Shown: positions 9,350 to 21,987 of the stretch, one piece after another
Position numbering within the stretch: the stretch's first letter is position 1
How the letters are laid out: each line of letters opens with the position of its first letter
Program-made: the position numbers and the translations under genes
Notes under the pieces: generated by a model
Database searches by the model: none
The model's input: the letters and a program-made list of their open reading frames with translations, nothing else
Told to the model about the DNA's origin: nothing
NCBI GenBank assembly: GCA_030144725.1
Contig: JASKMD010000026.1
Span: 9,726,616 to 9,790,615 of the forward strand
Reading direction: 5' to 3'
Source: Haematococcus lacustris
Lineage: Eukaryota > Chlorophyta > Chlorophyceae > Chlamydomonadales > Haematococcaceae
Length of the DNA stretch: 64,000 nucleotides

Positions 9350-9571
9350 CTCAGGGGGCGGTGGTGTAGATGCAAGCAGGTGCAGGAGGGCAGCACAGCA
9401 AGCCAGGTCTGACCACACTCGACTCACCACTGGTTGTGAGTGACACCCTCCCATGCCTACATCCGCGCTGCGTTGCACAGGGGGCGGGTGGGAGGCCACT
9501 ATGGACCCCTCTGCTCCTAACCCCTTGACCCTCCCATCCCCCTGCCCAACCCGGTTCCTCCCATCCTCCTG

Positions 9572-9718
9572 CTCCCCCCCCCCCCTCTCCCCCCCCTCCA
9601 CCCCCTCCACCCCCTCCACCCCCTTTCCCTCCACCCCCTCCACCCCCTTTCCCTCCACCCCCTCCACCCCCTTTCCCTCCACCCCCTCCACCCCCTTTCC
9701 CTCCACCCCCTCCCCTAC
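9572..9718. repeat. C-rich minisatellite (CCCTCCACCCC-type)
   Basis: Tandem copies of CCCTCCACCCCCTCCACCCC-like units with interspersed CCCTTT. It lies in what would be the last visible intron of the TenA gene, directly after the exon ending at 9719. The ORFs through it are low-complexity and not supported. Confidence 0.85.
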
Positions 9719-12178
9719 CCGGGTCCACTGGCCCTGCTGCCGCCACCTTGTCCAGCATGGCTTCCTTGATGTCCGGCAGCGCCTGCACACACAGCACCCC
9801 AGCTAACCCCACCACACACCTCCCCCAAGGGCTGCAACCCAGCCTGCACGACAGCTGGCCTGGCAGCTGCAGCGGGTGAGGGGGTGTGAGAGTGAGGGGC
9901 GTCCCAGGCCCCTCCGGCTACACAGGGGAGGGCCTGGGAAGGGGGCGGGGAGGAGGGGGGGGCTGGCCTGTACCCCCTTAAACACACAGCTGCAGCACTG
10001 ACCCCGCCATGGGCAACCCATTCTCCGTAACCCAGAGCAGCAGCCTGGGTGGGTGCCATGCCTTTGTAGGCTCTTCCACACACAGCTATGCTGCTCGACC
10101 CGTTGTGAGTGATGCCATTCCTGCAACAGCTATCAATCCCTGCTTGCTCAGGGCTCAGGACCTTAGGGCCCGCCAACGACTTCTTCCCGTCTGTATTTGG
10201 CTTTTCTCCTGCCTTTTTAGTCTTTTCCCTTTCTCGTCTATTTATTGTCGTATTCCTGTTTTTTGCCTGCACTTCTGCTACGTCCCAGACCCAACTGGGC
10301 ACCTGGCTCACTGTCCCTTGCACTGCAGCTCTGGCCCTACAGATGCACCGCCTGGAACCCCGCAACCCCCTAACCCCCGCAACCCCTCACTGACCAGGTA
10401 GTCGGGGTTGGCATAGGTGTTGATCCAGCTGCTGTATGCATGCTCGGCAGCCGGGAAGGCGGCAGCCAGCTGGCAGCCCAAGAAGGCGTACAGGCGAGCA
10501 CACGGCGCCATGGCTGCCAGCACCTCAGCCAAGCCCTGAGCACCAAGCCAAAGGGAGGGGAGGGGAGCCTGGGGTCAGGGGTAGCACTGAGCAGGATACA
10601 GGAGGGCAGCTTTGGGTTAGGGGCCAGCCAGCACTGAGCAGGAGGGCCAGGGCACAAGCAAGGGAGAGGGGGGGGAGGGCAGGCATGCCCCACCGGGGAC
10701 ACAGGGAAGGGGAGGGCTAGGGCCAAGGTCAGACCAGGCAGCGGCAAGGCTTGGAGGCATAGCAGTCCATTGCCACCCACCCACCTCGGCCCACACCCTC
10801 CCTGACATTATCCTTGCACAACCCAAGCCCTCTTACTCATCCCTGCTCAGTCCCTGCTGGCCTTACTTTGCTCCATTACTCTCTGCTTCCTCCAACACCC
10901 TCGCCCTCTTCCCTTCTTTCCTCCACTCCCTCACCTCGGCCCCCTCATGCTCACCGCTAACCCCGCCGAGCAGCTCCCAGCACCTGCTCCCAGCATCCGG
11001 TCTCCTCACACGCATCACCGCTGCTTCCCACCACTACTCATCACACCACCCTATGCCCCCCTACCCCGCCCCCGCCCCTCCTTCCAGCCCAGCCCTCCTT
11101 GCCGCCCTGCAGCTCACGTTCTCCGGCGCCTCTGCCACCTCCATCAAGAAGTCGGTGTACGCGCGTGTGGCTGGGCTGGCCTCAGCGCTGCCTAACCGCA
11201 CCCCCCAGCTGGCTGCGTAGTCAGCGTGCAAGCGCAGCTCTGAGTGCACCCCCCGCAGCAGCTGACCCAGCTGCGGCAGGGCAAGCAGAGAGGGGGGACT
11301 GAGCTGCTATCAGCTCCAGCCCAGCCCAGCCCAGCCCAGCCCAGCCCAGCCCAGCCCAGCCCAGCCCAGCCCAGCCCAGCCCAGCCCAGCCCAGCCCAGC
11401 CCAGCCCAGCCCAGCCCAGCCCAACCTCACCCACTCACCTTTGTGAGCACCCTTGTAAGCACACAATAAGCGGTGAACATGGCCTAAGAAATCTCTCATG
11501 CATTCACAGCTGCGGCAGCAGCAGCTGTCAACTTATCTGGCCCCTCCTGCTGGCTGGGCTCTTCAGGCTGCTGGCTGCAGGGATGCGCACCTGGGTGTAG
11601 CTGTCCTCCCCGATGACATGAGGGTCGCACTTTGCAAGGGCCAGGGCGTATGCTCGTGCAAAGTACTACAGGGCATGGCAGAGGGGCAGGCAACCCACAA
11701 CGGACAGTCTTGGCTCAGGAGAGAAGGAAGCAGCTGAGACAGCCGGCCCATTTTAATGCTGGTGTGCTGTTGGTGCGCTGCATACCAGTCAGGCATAGGC
11801 AAGTGGATGGGGCGGTCTCTTGTACGACATGTGGTTCTAGGCCATTTGCTTGTGCACGGTGGGGAGGGTGGTGTGAAGTGGAGATGAGTGGTGGGGAGAG
11901 CTGGATTGGTGCACCATGTCACTGATCGCACCTGCAAGTACGCCGCGTCTTGGGCCACGTAGTGTTGAAAAGCGGCACTGCTCGCACATCCACGAGAGCA
12001 GATGAGATGCGGATGCAAGCATGGTCAGCCCGCTGCGGGCATCGCACCGCGGGAGGGTGCCATGAGCAAGAGCTGTGACGAATGGCGAGTGCAGGGACTC
12101 GAGCGCGATGGGCTCTGCCTCCTGCCACAGCTGGAAGGAAATGCCTCCTGCCTTCGGTAAGCCAAGCGTGACGTCCAT
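9719..12178 (-). CDS. TenA/THI-4 family protein (thiaminase II-like), 3' end missing
   Basis: Six exons join in frame: 12178-12048, 11977-11932, 11665-11591, 11270-11118, 10535-10395, 9782-9719. The product (about 203 residues) reads like TenA/THI-4: ISFQLWQEAEPIALESLHSP, HYVAQDAAYLQ, YFARAYALALAKCDPHVIG, LRLHADYAASWGVRL, SPATRAYTDFL, LAAMAPCARLYAFLG, HAYSSWINTYANPDYL and DIKEAMLDKVAA. Family members hydrolyse aminopyrimidines for thiamine salvage or act as helical-bundle relatives. The start ATG 12178 follows an upstream in-frame stop. The last helix of the fold, with its usual acidic residue, is absent: after the donor at 9718 come a minisatellite and then retroelement A, so the terminal exon is either lost or left of the window. 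The gene is divergent from the BTB gene, with 123 bp between starts. Confidence 0.82.
11317..11422. repeat. (CCCAG)n pentanucleotide array
   Basis: About 21 near-perfect copies of the 5-mer in the TenA intron between exons 11591 and 11270. The coding strand reads (CTGGG)n. Confidence 0.95.
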
Positions 12179-12301
12179 CTCTAACGCGCGGCACCGCCGC
12201 CACTCTGTCGCGACTACAGCGTTGACCGATGTGTGGAAAAGCTACACATTTTTGCACTATTTGGTCGAACTGCTCTGGATGACGTGGGGGGTTGCGGCTA
12301 C

Positions 12302-12811
12302 ATGCCGGCCCCACTCCCCGCACTCTCGCGCCCGAAGTCAACGGCCTCCAAACAATCTCTGGAGTTGCGGTCTCGGATCGATGCCTTGAAAGCCAAGCTC
12401 ACTGATTTCAGCGCGAGGTACAGGGTCGCAATTGTGTGCTTTGCCGCTCTAAGGGCCGTCCTAGGTCCACATGCTGGCCCCCCCATCAGCAGATGGGACA
12501 TCCTTTTACCAACCTCGTCCGTTCCAACCAGACGGTCACCAGGCTGTTACAGCTTGCAAGGCTTGCTTGCAGGTGGGAGGTGCGCAGTGTGGTGAGCCAT
12601 GGCCGCAGCAGTGACGCGGAGGCGCTGCTGTCTGCCAGCAAGTCGCTCCTGGCTCTGATGACCACATGGCTCAACCCAGCCAACAGAAGTCTGGTGCTGG
12701 GTAAGCCAGAAGTCAGGTGCGCAGCATATCAACAAGTGTGGCAGCAGTGGCTAGTAAGAGCAGCAGCAGCAGCAGCAGCAAAAACAGCAGTAGTGTGAGC
12801 AACGGTAGCAA

Positions 12812-12845
<34 letters not shown>

Positions 12846-15800
12846 GGCAGCAAGAAGAGCAGCAGCATGCAAGTACTCTGCAACAGACAGGGACTGCACA
12901 GCGGTGCAATGTCATAGGCTATACACCGAGCTATAGGATAGGCTGTAGGCTGTAGGCAGGCCCTGTACAGATCTGGACACGGCTGCTGTGCCGATGATTT
13001 GCCTACACAAGTATTAGCCAAGGCAAAGGTCAGACAGGCCCCTGTTTATTCCCAGTGGAGGAGGGCTGGACACCAAGGCACCAGCACGCTGCAGGCCAGC
13101 CTTATGCCCCTCTCACCACCACCGTCCTTTGTTGCCCAGGCACCATGCCCAGCAGCTGGTGGCCTGGAGCGCCCTGCTGCCCCCCCTCCTGGCCCAGCCC
13201 AGGGGCAGCCCTGGAGCCAGCCTGGCGCTGGAGGCAGTGGCTCAGCTGGCGGCCCTGATGCCTGCACTGCTGCCAGCGACAGCGGCCAGCCTGCTGGCGT
13301 CCAAGCTGGGGGACTGCCAGGGGCTGGGGGGAGCAGCAGCAGGGGCCAACAAGGCGGGGCATGGCGGGCAACAAGTTCCCAGTGAGTCATGCCACATGAA
13401 GGAACTGGGAATGTTCCCACCCCAACCCAACCCAGCCAACCCAACCCAACCCACCTAACCCACCTAACCCAACTCAACCCAACCCAACCCAACCCACCTA
13501 ACCCACCTAACCCAACTCAACCCAACCTAACCCACCCCACCTAACCCTGCAGCCAGCTGTGCTGCCCTGAAGGTGCTTGGCAGTGAGACGCTGTTGATGT
13601 CACAGTGATAGTGGGTCCCTGCCCAGGAATAAAGGGAGGCTGGGTTGATGGGTCCATTTGCTGCAGCTGCTGCTGCTGCTGCTGCGCTGCCTCCTGCAGG
13701 CTGTGTCAGGGCAGCTGAGGCGCTGCTGCACCTGCTGCCGCACTGGCGCTTTGGCAGCACTTGGGAAGGCTGGCTGGAGGGGGGGGGCACCCAGGCTTGG
13801 ATGGATGGCTTGGCCCAGCTGCTGACCCCCCTGCTGCCCCCCTCCCCCCTCAACTCCCCTGGGGCTTGGCTAGATCAGCTGCTGCTCCATGCATGCAGTG
13901 TGCATGGGAGCCCAGGGCATATGCAAACGTGGCAGCCATGCAGTGAGGGTGTACATGCAGCGAACCGCGCATGTGGCAGCATGGGTCAAGGAGTGGGGGG
14001 TGCCCCTGGTGATAGCAGCAGCAGGGGGGAAGGCAGGGCTGCTGCCACTGGGGGTGGTGGTGCTGGTGGTGCTGGTAGCGGGCGCAGGGGCGGGCAGGTA
14101 GACTGCCTTGACTGGCCAGTGGCAGAGGGTGGGTGGGCTGGGTCGCCCACCGCTGGTGAGGCCGCCGTGCAAGGCGTGTGTGCTGTGCGGCTGCTGCAGC
14201 TCATGGCCCGGCTGGCCTCCGTGTCCTCAACAGTCCAGCAGCACCTGCTGCAGCCCCTGACCCTGACCAGGTACTGGGTGCCCTCAGAGGCCCTGATGGG
14301 ACATGCTGCTGCGGCTCCTGCTTGACTGGCGGCGGTTGACAACCCCTGCTGCTGTACCGCCACAGTGCTGCTGCCCCCCTGCTGCCTTCGTCCCCCTGCT
14401 GCTGCTGCTGCTCCCTCCCCTTGCGAGTGTGGCTCCCCTACCCCCACCCCCTGCTGCTGCTGCTGCTGCTCCCGCGTCCACTGCTTGCTTAAGCTGCTGC
14501 TCCTGTGTCCTGACTAGTTGAAGCATTCCTCTTGCCCCAGGTGGGTCCAGCTGGTGAGCTGCTGGCTGGTGGTGGGCTGCAGGGGCAGCAGGCAGGCTGC
14601 AGCAACCACTGCAGCCCCCTCCCCTAGCCAGTGCTGGCAGCACCACCCACCAGGGCAACCAAGGCGCACCCAGGAGCAGCAGCAGCAGCAGCAGCAGCAA
14701 GGACATCAGCTGAAACAGCCGCAGCAGCAGCAGCAGGGGGTGGGGGTAGGGGAGCCACCCTCACAAGGGGAGGGAGCAGCAGCAGTAGCAGCAGGGGTGA
14801 CAGCAGCTGGAGGCCTTCTGCAGCAGCTGGTGCAGGCTGGTGTGCAGCTGCTGACCAGCTTGGGGCCAGAGGCGCTGTGGCCTGCCCTGATGCCTGGGGC
14901 TGGGCAGGGTGGGCAGCAGGGGGGAGGGCCCCCCCTGGCAGCAGCGGGGGGGGGTCCACTGGCACTGCCACCAGGCGCGGTGCAGTCCTGTGGGGGCCTA
15001 GGTGCGGGGCACGCCTGCTCAGCCTGCGACCTGGCGGGTGGCAGGGTCATGGCAGCCAGCCCCTCAGCAGCGGCGGGGGCTCAGCGCCATGGCTGGCTGC
15101 TGCTGGCACTGACACTGGTGGTGGAATGGTGAGGGGGCGGGGGGCAGACCCAAGCCTGGTGAGGGGATGGGGAGAAGGTGCGAGGTAGGAGAGGGCAGGG
15201 AGGGAGGCGGAGGATGCGGATGATGAGATACGGATGAGATACGGATGACATGGGAGGACAGGGAGGGAGGCGGAGGGCAGGGCAGGGGCAGAGGCGGAGG
15301 GCAGGGGTAGAGGCGGAGGGCAGGGCAGGTCAGGGCAGGTCAAAGGGATACGGGGGAGAAGGAGGGGGGAGGTGGGACTGGCACATGTGCCCTACAGGCT
15401 GGGCGGGAAGTGGTGGCCCCAGCCCCCCACCCCTTGTCACCACGCTTCATCTCATCCGCTGTCCACCACAAACACTCTCACACGGGTGCCCAGCCCCTTA
15501 CCCACCCACCACGTCCCTAAACCTCCTTGACCACCTCCTTGACCACCTCCTTACCCCTAGAGCCCCCCACCCCTAGAGCAGCCAGCCCCTCTCCCCTCAC
15601 CCCCACCCTTGCCTACGCCTACCTGCCGTGCTGGGGTGAGGAGTTAGGGTAACCCCTACCCCTACCCCTACTCCTACCGTCCTTGCTGGATACACCCCTA
15701 GTCACTCACCGCTGCACTGCTGCCGGACCCCTGCTTTCCCCACCATTCTTCCTAAGCACCGGGACCACCTGCGTGCCTCCCCCTTGCCCTCAGCCTGTTC

Positions 15801-16555
15801 CCCCTGCCTCCCCCTCCTGCTGCAGCGGACCACAGGTGGTGGGCAGAGGGGGCTGGGAGGGGGCAGTGCTGCTGCTAGCCCACCCCGCTGCCCTGCATCT
15901 CTCCGCTACCCCTTCACTGCCACACCCACCATGTCAACCACCGGTTCGTCCACCCGACCCGACCCAACCACCTCAACCACCCAGACAGCAGCAGCAGCCG
16001 CTTTGGTGCCACCCCCTGACTCTGAGGCTGGCCCAGGGCCTAGGGCGCCATGTGGCTCTACCCAGACCCCCCCATGACACACTGGGGGCGGGGTGCAGCA
16101 TGCCCACCAGCACTGCGCACGCTGTGGTGTGGCTGGCAACGGCCTTGCTGCACGCAGACAGCCACTGGCATGGCAGCAGCAGCAGTGGCAGCAGTAGGAG
16201 CAGCAGGGGCAGCCCTGATAGCAGCAGCGGCAGCAGCAGCAGCAGTAGTAGTGGCAGGCAGGACCTGAGCACTATTGAGGGGGTGGGATGCAGTCAGCAG
16301 TCTCGGACCTCTCGTCCCTTTCAATCCATGCGCCTGGCAGCCCTGGTGCAGTCTGGTGAGGGGGTGGTGGCGGGCCTGATGCGCTGCGCGCTGCTGGCCA
16401 GCCAACCCAGCAGCGCCTCGAGCCAGGCATCGCCTCACTCCACCACCACCACCACCACCACTACCGTTAGAAGCAGCAACAGCAGCAGCGACATGGGGCT
16501 CAATGGTGTGGCCCACAACGCCAGTGCGGGCCCGGCACCTGGCCTGGGTAGCCAG

Positions 16556-16602
<47 letters not shown>

Positions 16603-16863
16603 CCTGGGCAGCCTGGGGCCAGGCCCCTCCCTCCCCCCTGACGTCACCCTGCTGCTGTGCTGGCGCCTGGTGCAGCTGCTGGCTGCCTCCCAGCTGACTA
16701 AGGGCGCAGTGGAGGAGGAGCTGGGGAGGGGCAACGGGCGGGCAGGCTGGGGTGACCAGGGCACTGGACCCCTGCCTGCTTGCCTGAGCTGTGAAGTCCC
16801 CAGCCCTACTGACCCCCTCTACCCCACCTGCAGCAGCAGCAATGGCAGCAACAGCAGTAGCAT

Positions 16864-16900
<37 letters not shown>

Positions 16901-19900
16901 GGGCACCCTGCTCCTTGCAGCACCTGGGTTAGTGGTGGCTGCTGCCAGGCTAGCAGGCTGGGGCTGGCGGGCGGTGCGGCCCAGTGGCCAGGCTGGATGT
17001 TCAGCGCCGTGTGCAGTCACCCCTGGTGGCTGCTGCCTCACACCCTGGGGGGGGCCAGTGGGGCAGGGCAGCTGCAAAGCCTGAGCACAGCAAGCTGTGG
17101 AGCGATGCAGGGCCTTAGGCCTCAGGGGCAGCAGGGGCAGCAGGCTGAAGCCCCTGGTCTACCCCCTCTCACCTCCACAGCTCTGCAGCTGCTGCTGTGG
17201 GGGGGCCAACGACAGGAGGCAGCCGCCGCCACAGCCACCCCTGCTGACCCTCCCCCTCCCCCTCCCCCTCCCCCTGCAGCCGCTGGGGCCTACAGCCAGC
17301 TGCCCTCATCAAAGCACGGGACCCGACCTCGACACCAGCCCCGGCCTCAATCCCCGGCCTATCTCGACACCCTGGTGACCCCCAGTTCCAGCAGGAGGCG
17401 CTACCTGGCCCTGCGCTGCCACCTCCCCCTGGGGCCTTCTCACCACCTGCAGGCTAGCCAGCCACCCGCGCTGCAAACCCAGCAGCAGCAGGGGCAGCAG
17501 CAGCAGGGGCAGCAGCAGGGGCAGCAGCAGCAGCAGCATGAGCTGGGGGGGGCTGCTGGGGCAGGCTGCCTCTGCAGCTGGGAAGCGAGAATGGGCAGGG
17601 TTGGGGCTGCAGGGCTGGTTGCTGCCCGCAGTGCTGCCGCCCCCCCTGGTGGCAGTGGCCCGGGCGGTTATGGCCAAGTCAGGCAGCAGCAGGAGGGGTC
17701 CACCAGCAGGAAAGTAAGCCCGTGGCAGTCCAACCAGGAGGGAGGGGGGCAGCAGGGGGGCCCCCCTGACCCCACCCCCCAGCAGCCAGCAGTCAGCACC
17801 AGCACCCCCCTGCCTTCCCAATGTCTGTCTTCTTCCTCCTCCGCCTCCTTCACCTCCTCCTCCTCCTCCTCCTCGTCCTCCTCCTTCACCTTCACCTCCC
17901 CCTCTCGTGCCCTGGGCATGGCCGCCGCCCCCCCAGCCGCTGTCCAGGGTGCCGACCTGGGCTGTCCACACGCAGGCAGTGCCAAGCACCTGTTCCAGAC
18001 CCAAGTGGCCAGGCTGGCCCTGCGCCTCCGCCTGCAGCTCACAGCCCAGCAGGGGCAGGGCCAAGACCTGGATGCTGCGCTGCAGCAGCAGGACTGTTGG
18101 TCAGGGATGGGTGATGGGTGCAGAGGGGGCCAGCAGGGGTCAGGCAGCCAGGCGGGCGGGCTTGGGCCTGGGTGGGGTGGTGAGGGGGGCTGGTGGCTGC
18201 TGCTGTGCCTGCACACCTGCCTGCATGCGCTGCTCAGCGCTGCGGACCTGGCAGCAGACCACCCCGCATGGGGGGTGCCCAGCTGGGGCCAGCAAAAACA
18301 TGGCGGTGACCATCACACCCAGCATGGCCCTGGTCACTCTTCTTTGCAGCATGGCAGCATGAAAGCTCAGCAGGCCATGGGCCTGCAGCTGGACTTGCAC
18401 AGCCAGCTGACCCTGCTGGTGCGAAACCTACAATGCACATGTGTGACCACAGCCCCCCACACCTCCATCACACATCAGGTTACACTCGAAATGGCACCTG
18501 GGCAGGGGACAGCTGCTGCCCAGGGCTGCCGGTCCACCCCCCCTTCAGAGCTGGCCGCCTGGCTGCGGGTTGGTGGGGGCAGCTGCCAGCAGCCGGCCTG
18601 CCTGCTGCACCCTAGGCCAGACCCCTGGCTGCCTGGTTGCCCTGCCGGCAGCAGCTGCGGTATGCTGGCTGGGGGCAGCAGGCAGGGCCGTGTGAGGGCA
18701 GGAGGGGCGGGGGGGCTGCCGGGGCTTGTGACGCAGCAGGTGGTGGGCGAGGTGGGCTGCCTGGCGGCGACTTGCCTCAGCAGGTCAGGTGCTGCTGCCG
18801 CTGATAATGCTCCTCCTGCTGCTACCCCCTGTTACCCCGGCCGCCCTTGCTACTGCTGCTGCTGCTTCGAATGCTGCGTCTTGCTCCTCCGGCTGCCCCT
18901 CCCGCTCTTGCTGCTGCTGCTGCTGCTACTGCCCCTGCTGGCCCCGCCTTAACATACAGGGTCACAGCACCCCCCCTTACCGCCCTGATGCTGTTGCTGC
19001 CTGATGCTGTTGCTGCCTGATGCTGCTGCTGCCTGATGCTGCTGCTGCCTGATGCTGCTGCTGCCTGGCCCCCCCTGGCCCCTCCCCACTGCAGGCTGTG
19101 GGCAAGCCTAGGAGCTGGCCCCCCTGCTGCCGCTGCCAGCTGCAGTCAGCCATTCCCCCCCATCCTGGGCTGCTCCTCATACAGCCCTGCCCCAGCCCCT
19201 GAGGGCGCTGCTGCTGACACTGCTCCTGCTCAGCTGCTGCCCCATAGCCAGCCTCCCCCGGCCAATACCACTTCCTCGGTGCTGCTGGTGGTGCCGGGTC
19301 AGGGCCAGCTCTGCGTGCCTGCCTGCTGCCTGGCACCTAGCCCGCTGCTCTCTGCCCGGCTGCAGCAGGCAAGACTGCAGCAACAAAGGCAGCAAGTGCG
19401 GGGGCAGGGGCAGCTGGGTCACACCACCTCAGCCCCTGGTCACACCCACGCGTCACCCCCTCACATCACACTAACACTCAGCTCCTCCCTCCCCTTCCCG
19501 GCTCTGGCCCGAGTCATGGCCCTGATGCACTCAGGCTGTTGCAGCCTAGCAGACGCAGCCGTCACCCACCATCCCCCTCTGACCCTCTCCCCCGCCCTCA
19601 GCCCCCCTGCAGCAAGCACCCTGTTGCACCGGGCCGGTGGCATGAGGAAGGCGATGGCAGCCCTGTGCACAGCGCTGGCTACGTCCCCCTGCCTGTCGGC
19701 CCTGGCCTCTGGCCTGCTGCCGTGCCCTGGCGCCTGCCTGCCGGCCCTCCCGCCCTGCCCCCCCGCCCTTCTGCTGCCACCCTGGGTGCTGGTGGCAGCG
19801 TCAGGCTTGAGGGCTGAGGCGCAAGACAGGGGGCAGGCAGCAGCTGACTGGGGGCCACATGGCGGAGGGCGCACAGGGGAGAGGGGAGGCAGGGAAGGGG

Positions 19901-20484
19901 GTGCTGGTGGAGGGCAGCCAGGGGAGGGATCAGGGGAGGGGAAAGGGGAGAAGGAGGAGGAGAAGGAGGAGGAGGAGGGAGAGGAAGAGGAGGGGGTGGT
20001 CCGGGGCCCCTGCCCCGCCCACCCTCCTTTAGAAGCTGTGCTGCAGGCTGCTGTTGAGTGGCACGCCCAGCTGACTGGCAGCAGGTCCCCCCTACCTGAC
20101 CCAGCCTGCCCCCCACCCTGCTCACCCCCCACACCCCACCCCTCCACCGCTTGTGACACCAGCACCAGCCCTAGCAGCTGGCCTGGCTCCTTGTCCCTGC
20201 AGCTGCCTGCCCCCTCAGTGCCACCCCCCTCACCTGCCATCACCGCTGCCAACACTGCCAGGGGCGCAGGCTGTGGGCTGGCCCGCAGCGCCCTGGTGCC
20301 GGTGGGCCTGGTGCCGCCTGGGGCTGACCTGCTGCTGGCCTGCCCCCCACTGCTGCCGGCCATAGCCACGGCTGACAGCAGCTGGACACAGCGGGGGGGC
20401 AAACAGCAGCAGCAGCACTACCTAGACCACCACCATCACCACCAAGCCCTGCAAGACGGCCAGCCGCCGCCGCCGCCGCAGCAG

Positions 20485-20517
<33 letters not shown>

Positions 20518-20518
20518 G

Positions 20519-20598
<80 letters not shown>

Positions 20599-21987
20599 GA
20601 GCAGCAGCAGCAGCAGGAGGGGTTTGAGCCTGCGCAAGCTCCACAGGGCCATGGGGCCCCGCTTGAGCAGCTGCCCCACCCCAGCCCTCCCTCCCTCCCC
20701 GCAGCCTACCTGCCTGCTCACCGCTACCTGCTGCAGGGGAGGGGTGGCGAGGTGCTGCACACGCTCTGCTCTGAACGATGGTGGTCCACTGCTCACCCCA
20801 CTGCTGCTGCACCACCACCACCACCCCACTCACCACACTCACAAGCCGCGGTAGCAGCAGCTGTGGCATCACAGCAAGAGGCAGCAGCAGCAGCAGCAGC
20901 AGCAGGTGGGTGTGAAGAAGGCGCTGGCCTAGCCCCCTGCCCCCCCACCCTACCTACTGCCGCCCCCTGTGCCCCACAGCCCTCACCCCTCGCCCCCTCC
21001 CTCCTCAGCCTGCCTGTCGTGGCCCTGCCAGCAGCCAGCGACCCCCTGGTGGCCTGGATGCTGCTGGCATATGTATACTCGGGCCAACTGGTGCTGCCTG
21101 ACTGCCAGCACCTGCCGCCCCCCTCCCCCCTCCCAGCCCCCCACCACCAGGCACCCCTGGAACCACCTGCCTTCCCCCACCCCCCACCGCAGCCACCCCA
21201 GCCCCTGCCCGCTGCCCTCCCACCCCCCCAGACCAGCACTGCCATGCAGCCCCCCACACACTCAGCCAGCTCGACTGCAAGGCACGGGGGGCTGGCGGCA
21301 GGGGGGGTGAAAGGGGGGGACGTGGGCTGGGTGGTCATGGGTGCACAGGGGCAAGGGCGCTGCCCCCAGTGTGACCAGGCACGCAGCCTGGTACGACTCC
21401 TGGATTGCGCTGATGCGCTGCTGCTGCCCGACCTCCAGCACTTGTGCAGGTAAGTTGGGTGGAGCTGGGGGGCAGCTGGCTGAGAAAAGGGGGATGGGGT
21501 CAGCCTTGCTTACACTCTCATTCCCCTGATGCCGTGCTCCGTCAGGGTGTGAGGGAAAGGTCAGTCCGGAAGGAGGTGGATGAGGTTGCTGGTCCGGTGG
21601 TTTGACGAAACCCGGGCGTTGCGCGTGGTGTGACGGGCATGTCGCACCCGGCGAACTGCAACTAACGTGTCGTCCTTGCGCAGGCGAGCAGTGAGCGCCC
21701 TGGTGCCCGGCCTGCCCTGTGCGTGCCTCCTGACGCTGCTGCGCGACGCCTCCCTTATGGGCTTTGCGTGGTTGGCGGAAGCAGTGGGTGACGCGCTGCT
21801 CTTGAGTTTGTCCCAGTCGGGCTGCACAGGCAAGACAGCTGGCCCCGGCGGCCTGCCAAACAGCGACAGTCTGACCCAGGGCCTCGAAGGAATGCCGGAG
21901 TGGGGGATGCTACCTCCACAGCTAAGACTGCAAGTCGGGGCGCTGATCAGCAGCACCAAGTGTGTGGGAGGTTTGTTACATCGGTAA
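12302..21987 (+). CDS. Giant BTB/POZ-type protein with helical-repeat-like N-terminal region
   Basis: Multi-exon gene. Early exons joined by phase: 12302-12417, 12573-12716, 13140-13381; later coding blocks at about 13700-13900, 14155-14271, 14812-14960 and a very long open stretch about 15683-21449; the last exon is 21684-21987 (TAA). The N-terminal two thirds shows Leu/Ala-rich helical pieces (AAEALLHLLPHW, LLQLMARLASVSSTVQQHL, LLCWRLVQLLAASQL) like ARM/HEAT repeats, separated by Ser, Gln, Pro and Gly runs. The C-terminus resembles BTB: AYLPAHRYLLQ, DPLVAWMLLAYVYSGQLVLPD, SLVRLLDCADALLLPDLQHLC and, after a clean GTAAGT intron, RRAVSALVPGLPCACLLTLL. BTB proteins are often Cul3 adaptors. Plant BTB proteins with armadillo-like N-termini exist, but I cannot name an orthologue. 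Middle exon borders are unresolved. Confidence 0.6.
12761..12868. repeat. (CAG)n-rich intronic stretch
   Basis: Interrupted CAG/AGC repeat in the intron after exon 12573-12716 of the BTB-type gene. Confidence 0.85.
13421..13546. repeat. (CCCAA)n / CCCACCTAA tandem repeat
   Basis: Mixed CCCAA and CCCACCTAA units, with a roughly 60-bp higher-order repeat, in the intron ending with the CAG at 13550-13552. Confidence 0.85.
20479..20622 (+). repeat. Polyglutamine-coding CAG tract
   Basis: CAG/CAA run inside the long exon of the BTB-type gene, giving more than 40 Gln broken by a few Glu, between the two BTB-like pieces. CAA interruptions are frequent. Confidence 0.85.

Larger units (their letters stand above)
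1..9352 (-). mobile_element. Ty3/gypsy-type retroelement A, interrupted and truncated
   Basis: Older LTR-retrotransposon copy read right to left: gag core (about 9349-8937), zinc knuckle (2222-1985), protease and reverse transcriptase (1984-1, leaving the window). The gag gene is split by the complete element B at 2228-8931. With B and one copy of its 5-bp target duplication removed in thought, the gag frame continues without a break, because nucleotide 2222 completes the codon left open at 8932. No LTR of A is visible. Its gag frame is closed upstream by a TGA at about 9350-9352, and the sequence beyond is low-complexity intron of the neighbouring TenA gene, so A looks 5'-truncated. The RT/PR arrangement is typical of Ty3/gypsy elements. 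Confidence 0.85.

Noticed and set aside
13421..13546. Telomere-like repeat (CCCTAA-like)
   Set aside because: Units are CCCAA and CCCACCTAA, lie in an intron and do not match plant or Chlamydomonas telomere repeats.
16058..17077. 339-residue minus-strand ORF opposite the BTB-type gene
   Set aside because: Ala/Cys-rich shadow of CAG-rich coding sequence with no domain.
15683..18952. Treating the 1089-residue open stretch as a separate gene
   Set aside because: It has no own start signal and continues the helical pattern of the same plus-strand gene; low stop density in GC-rich sequence explains the length.
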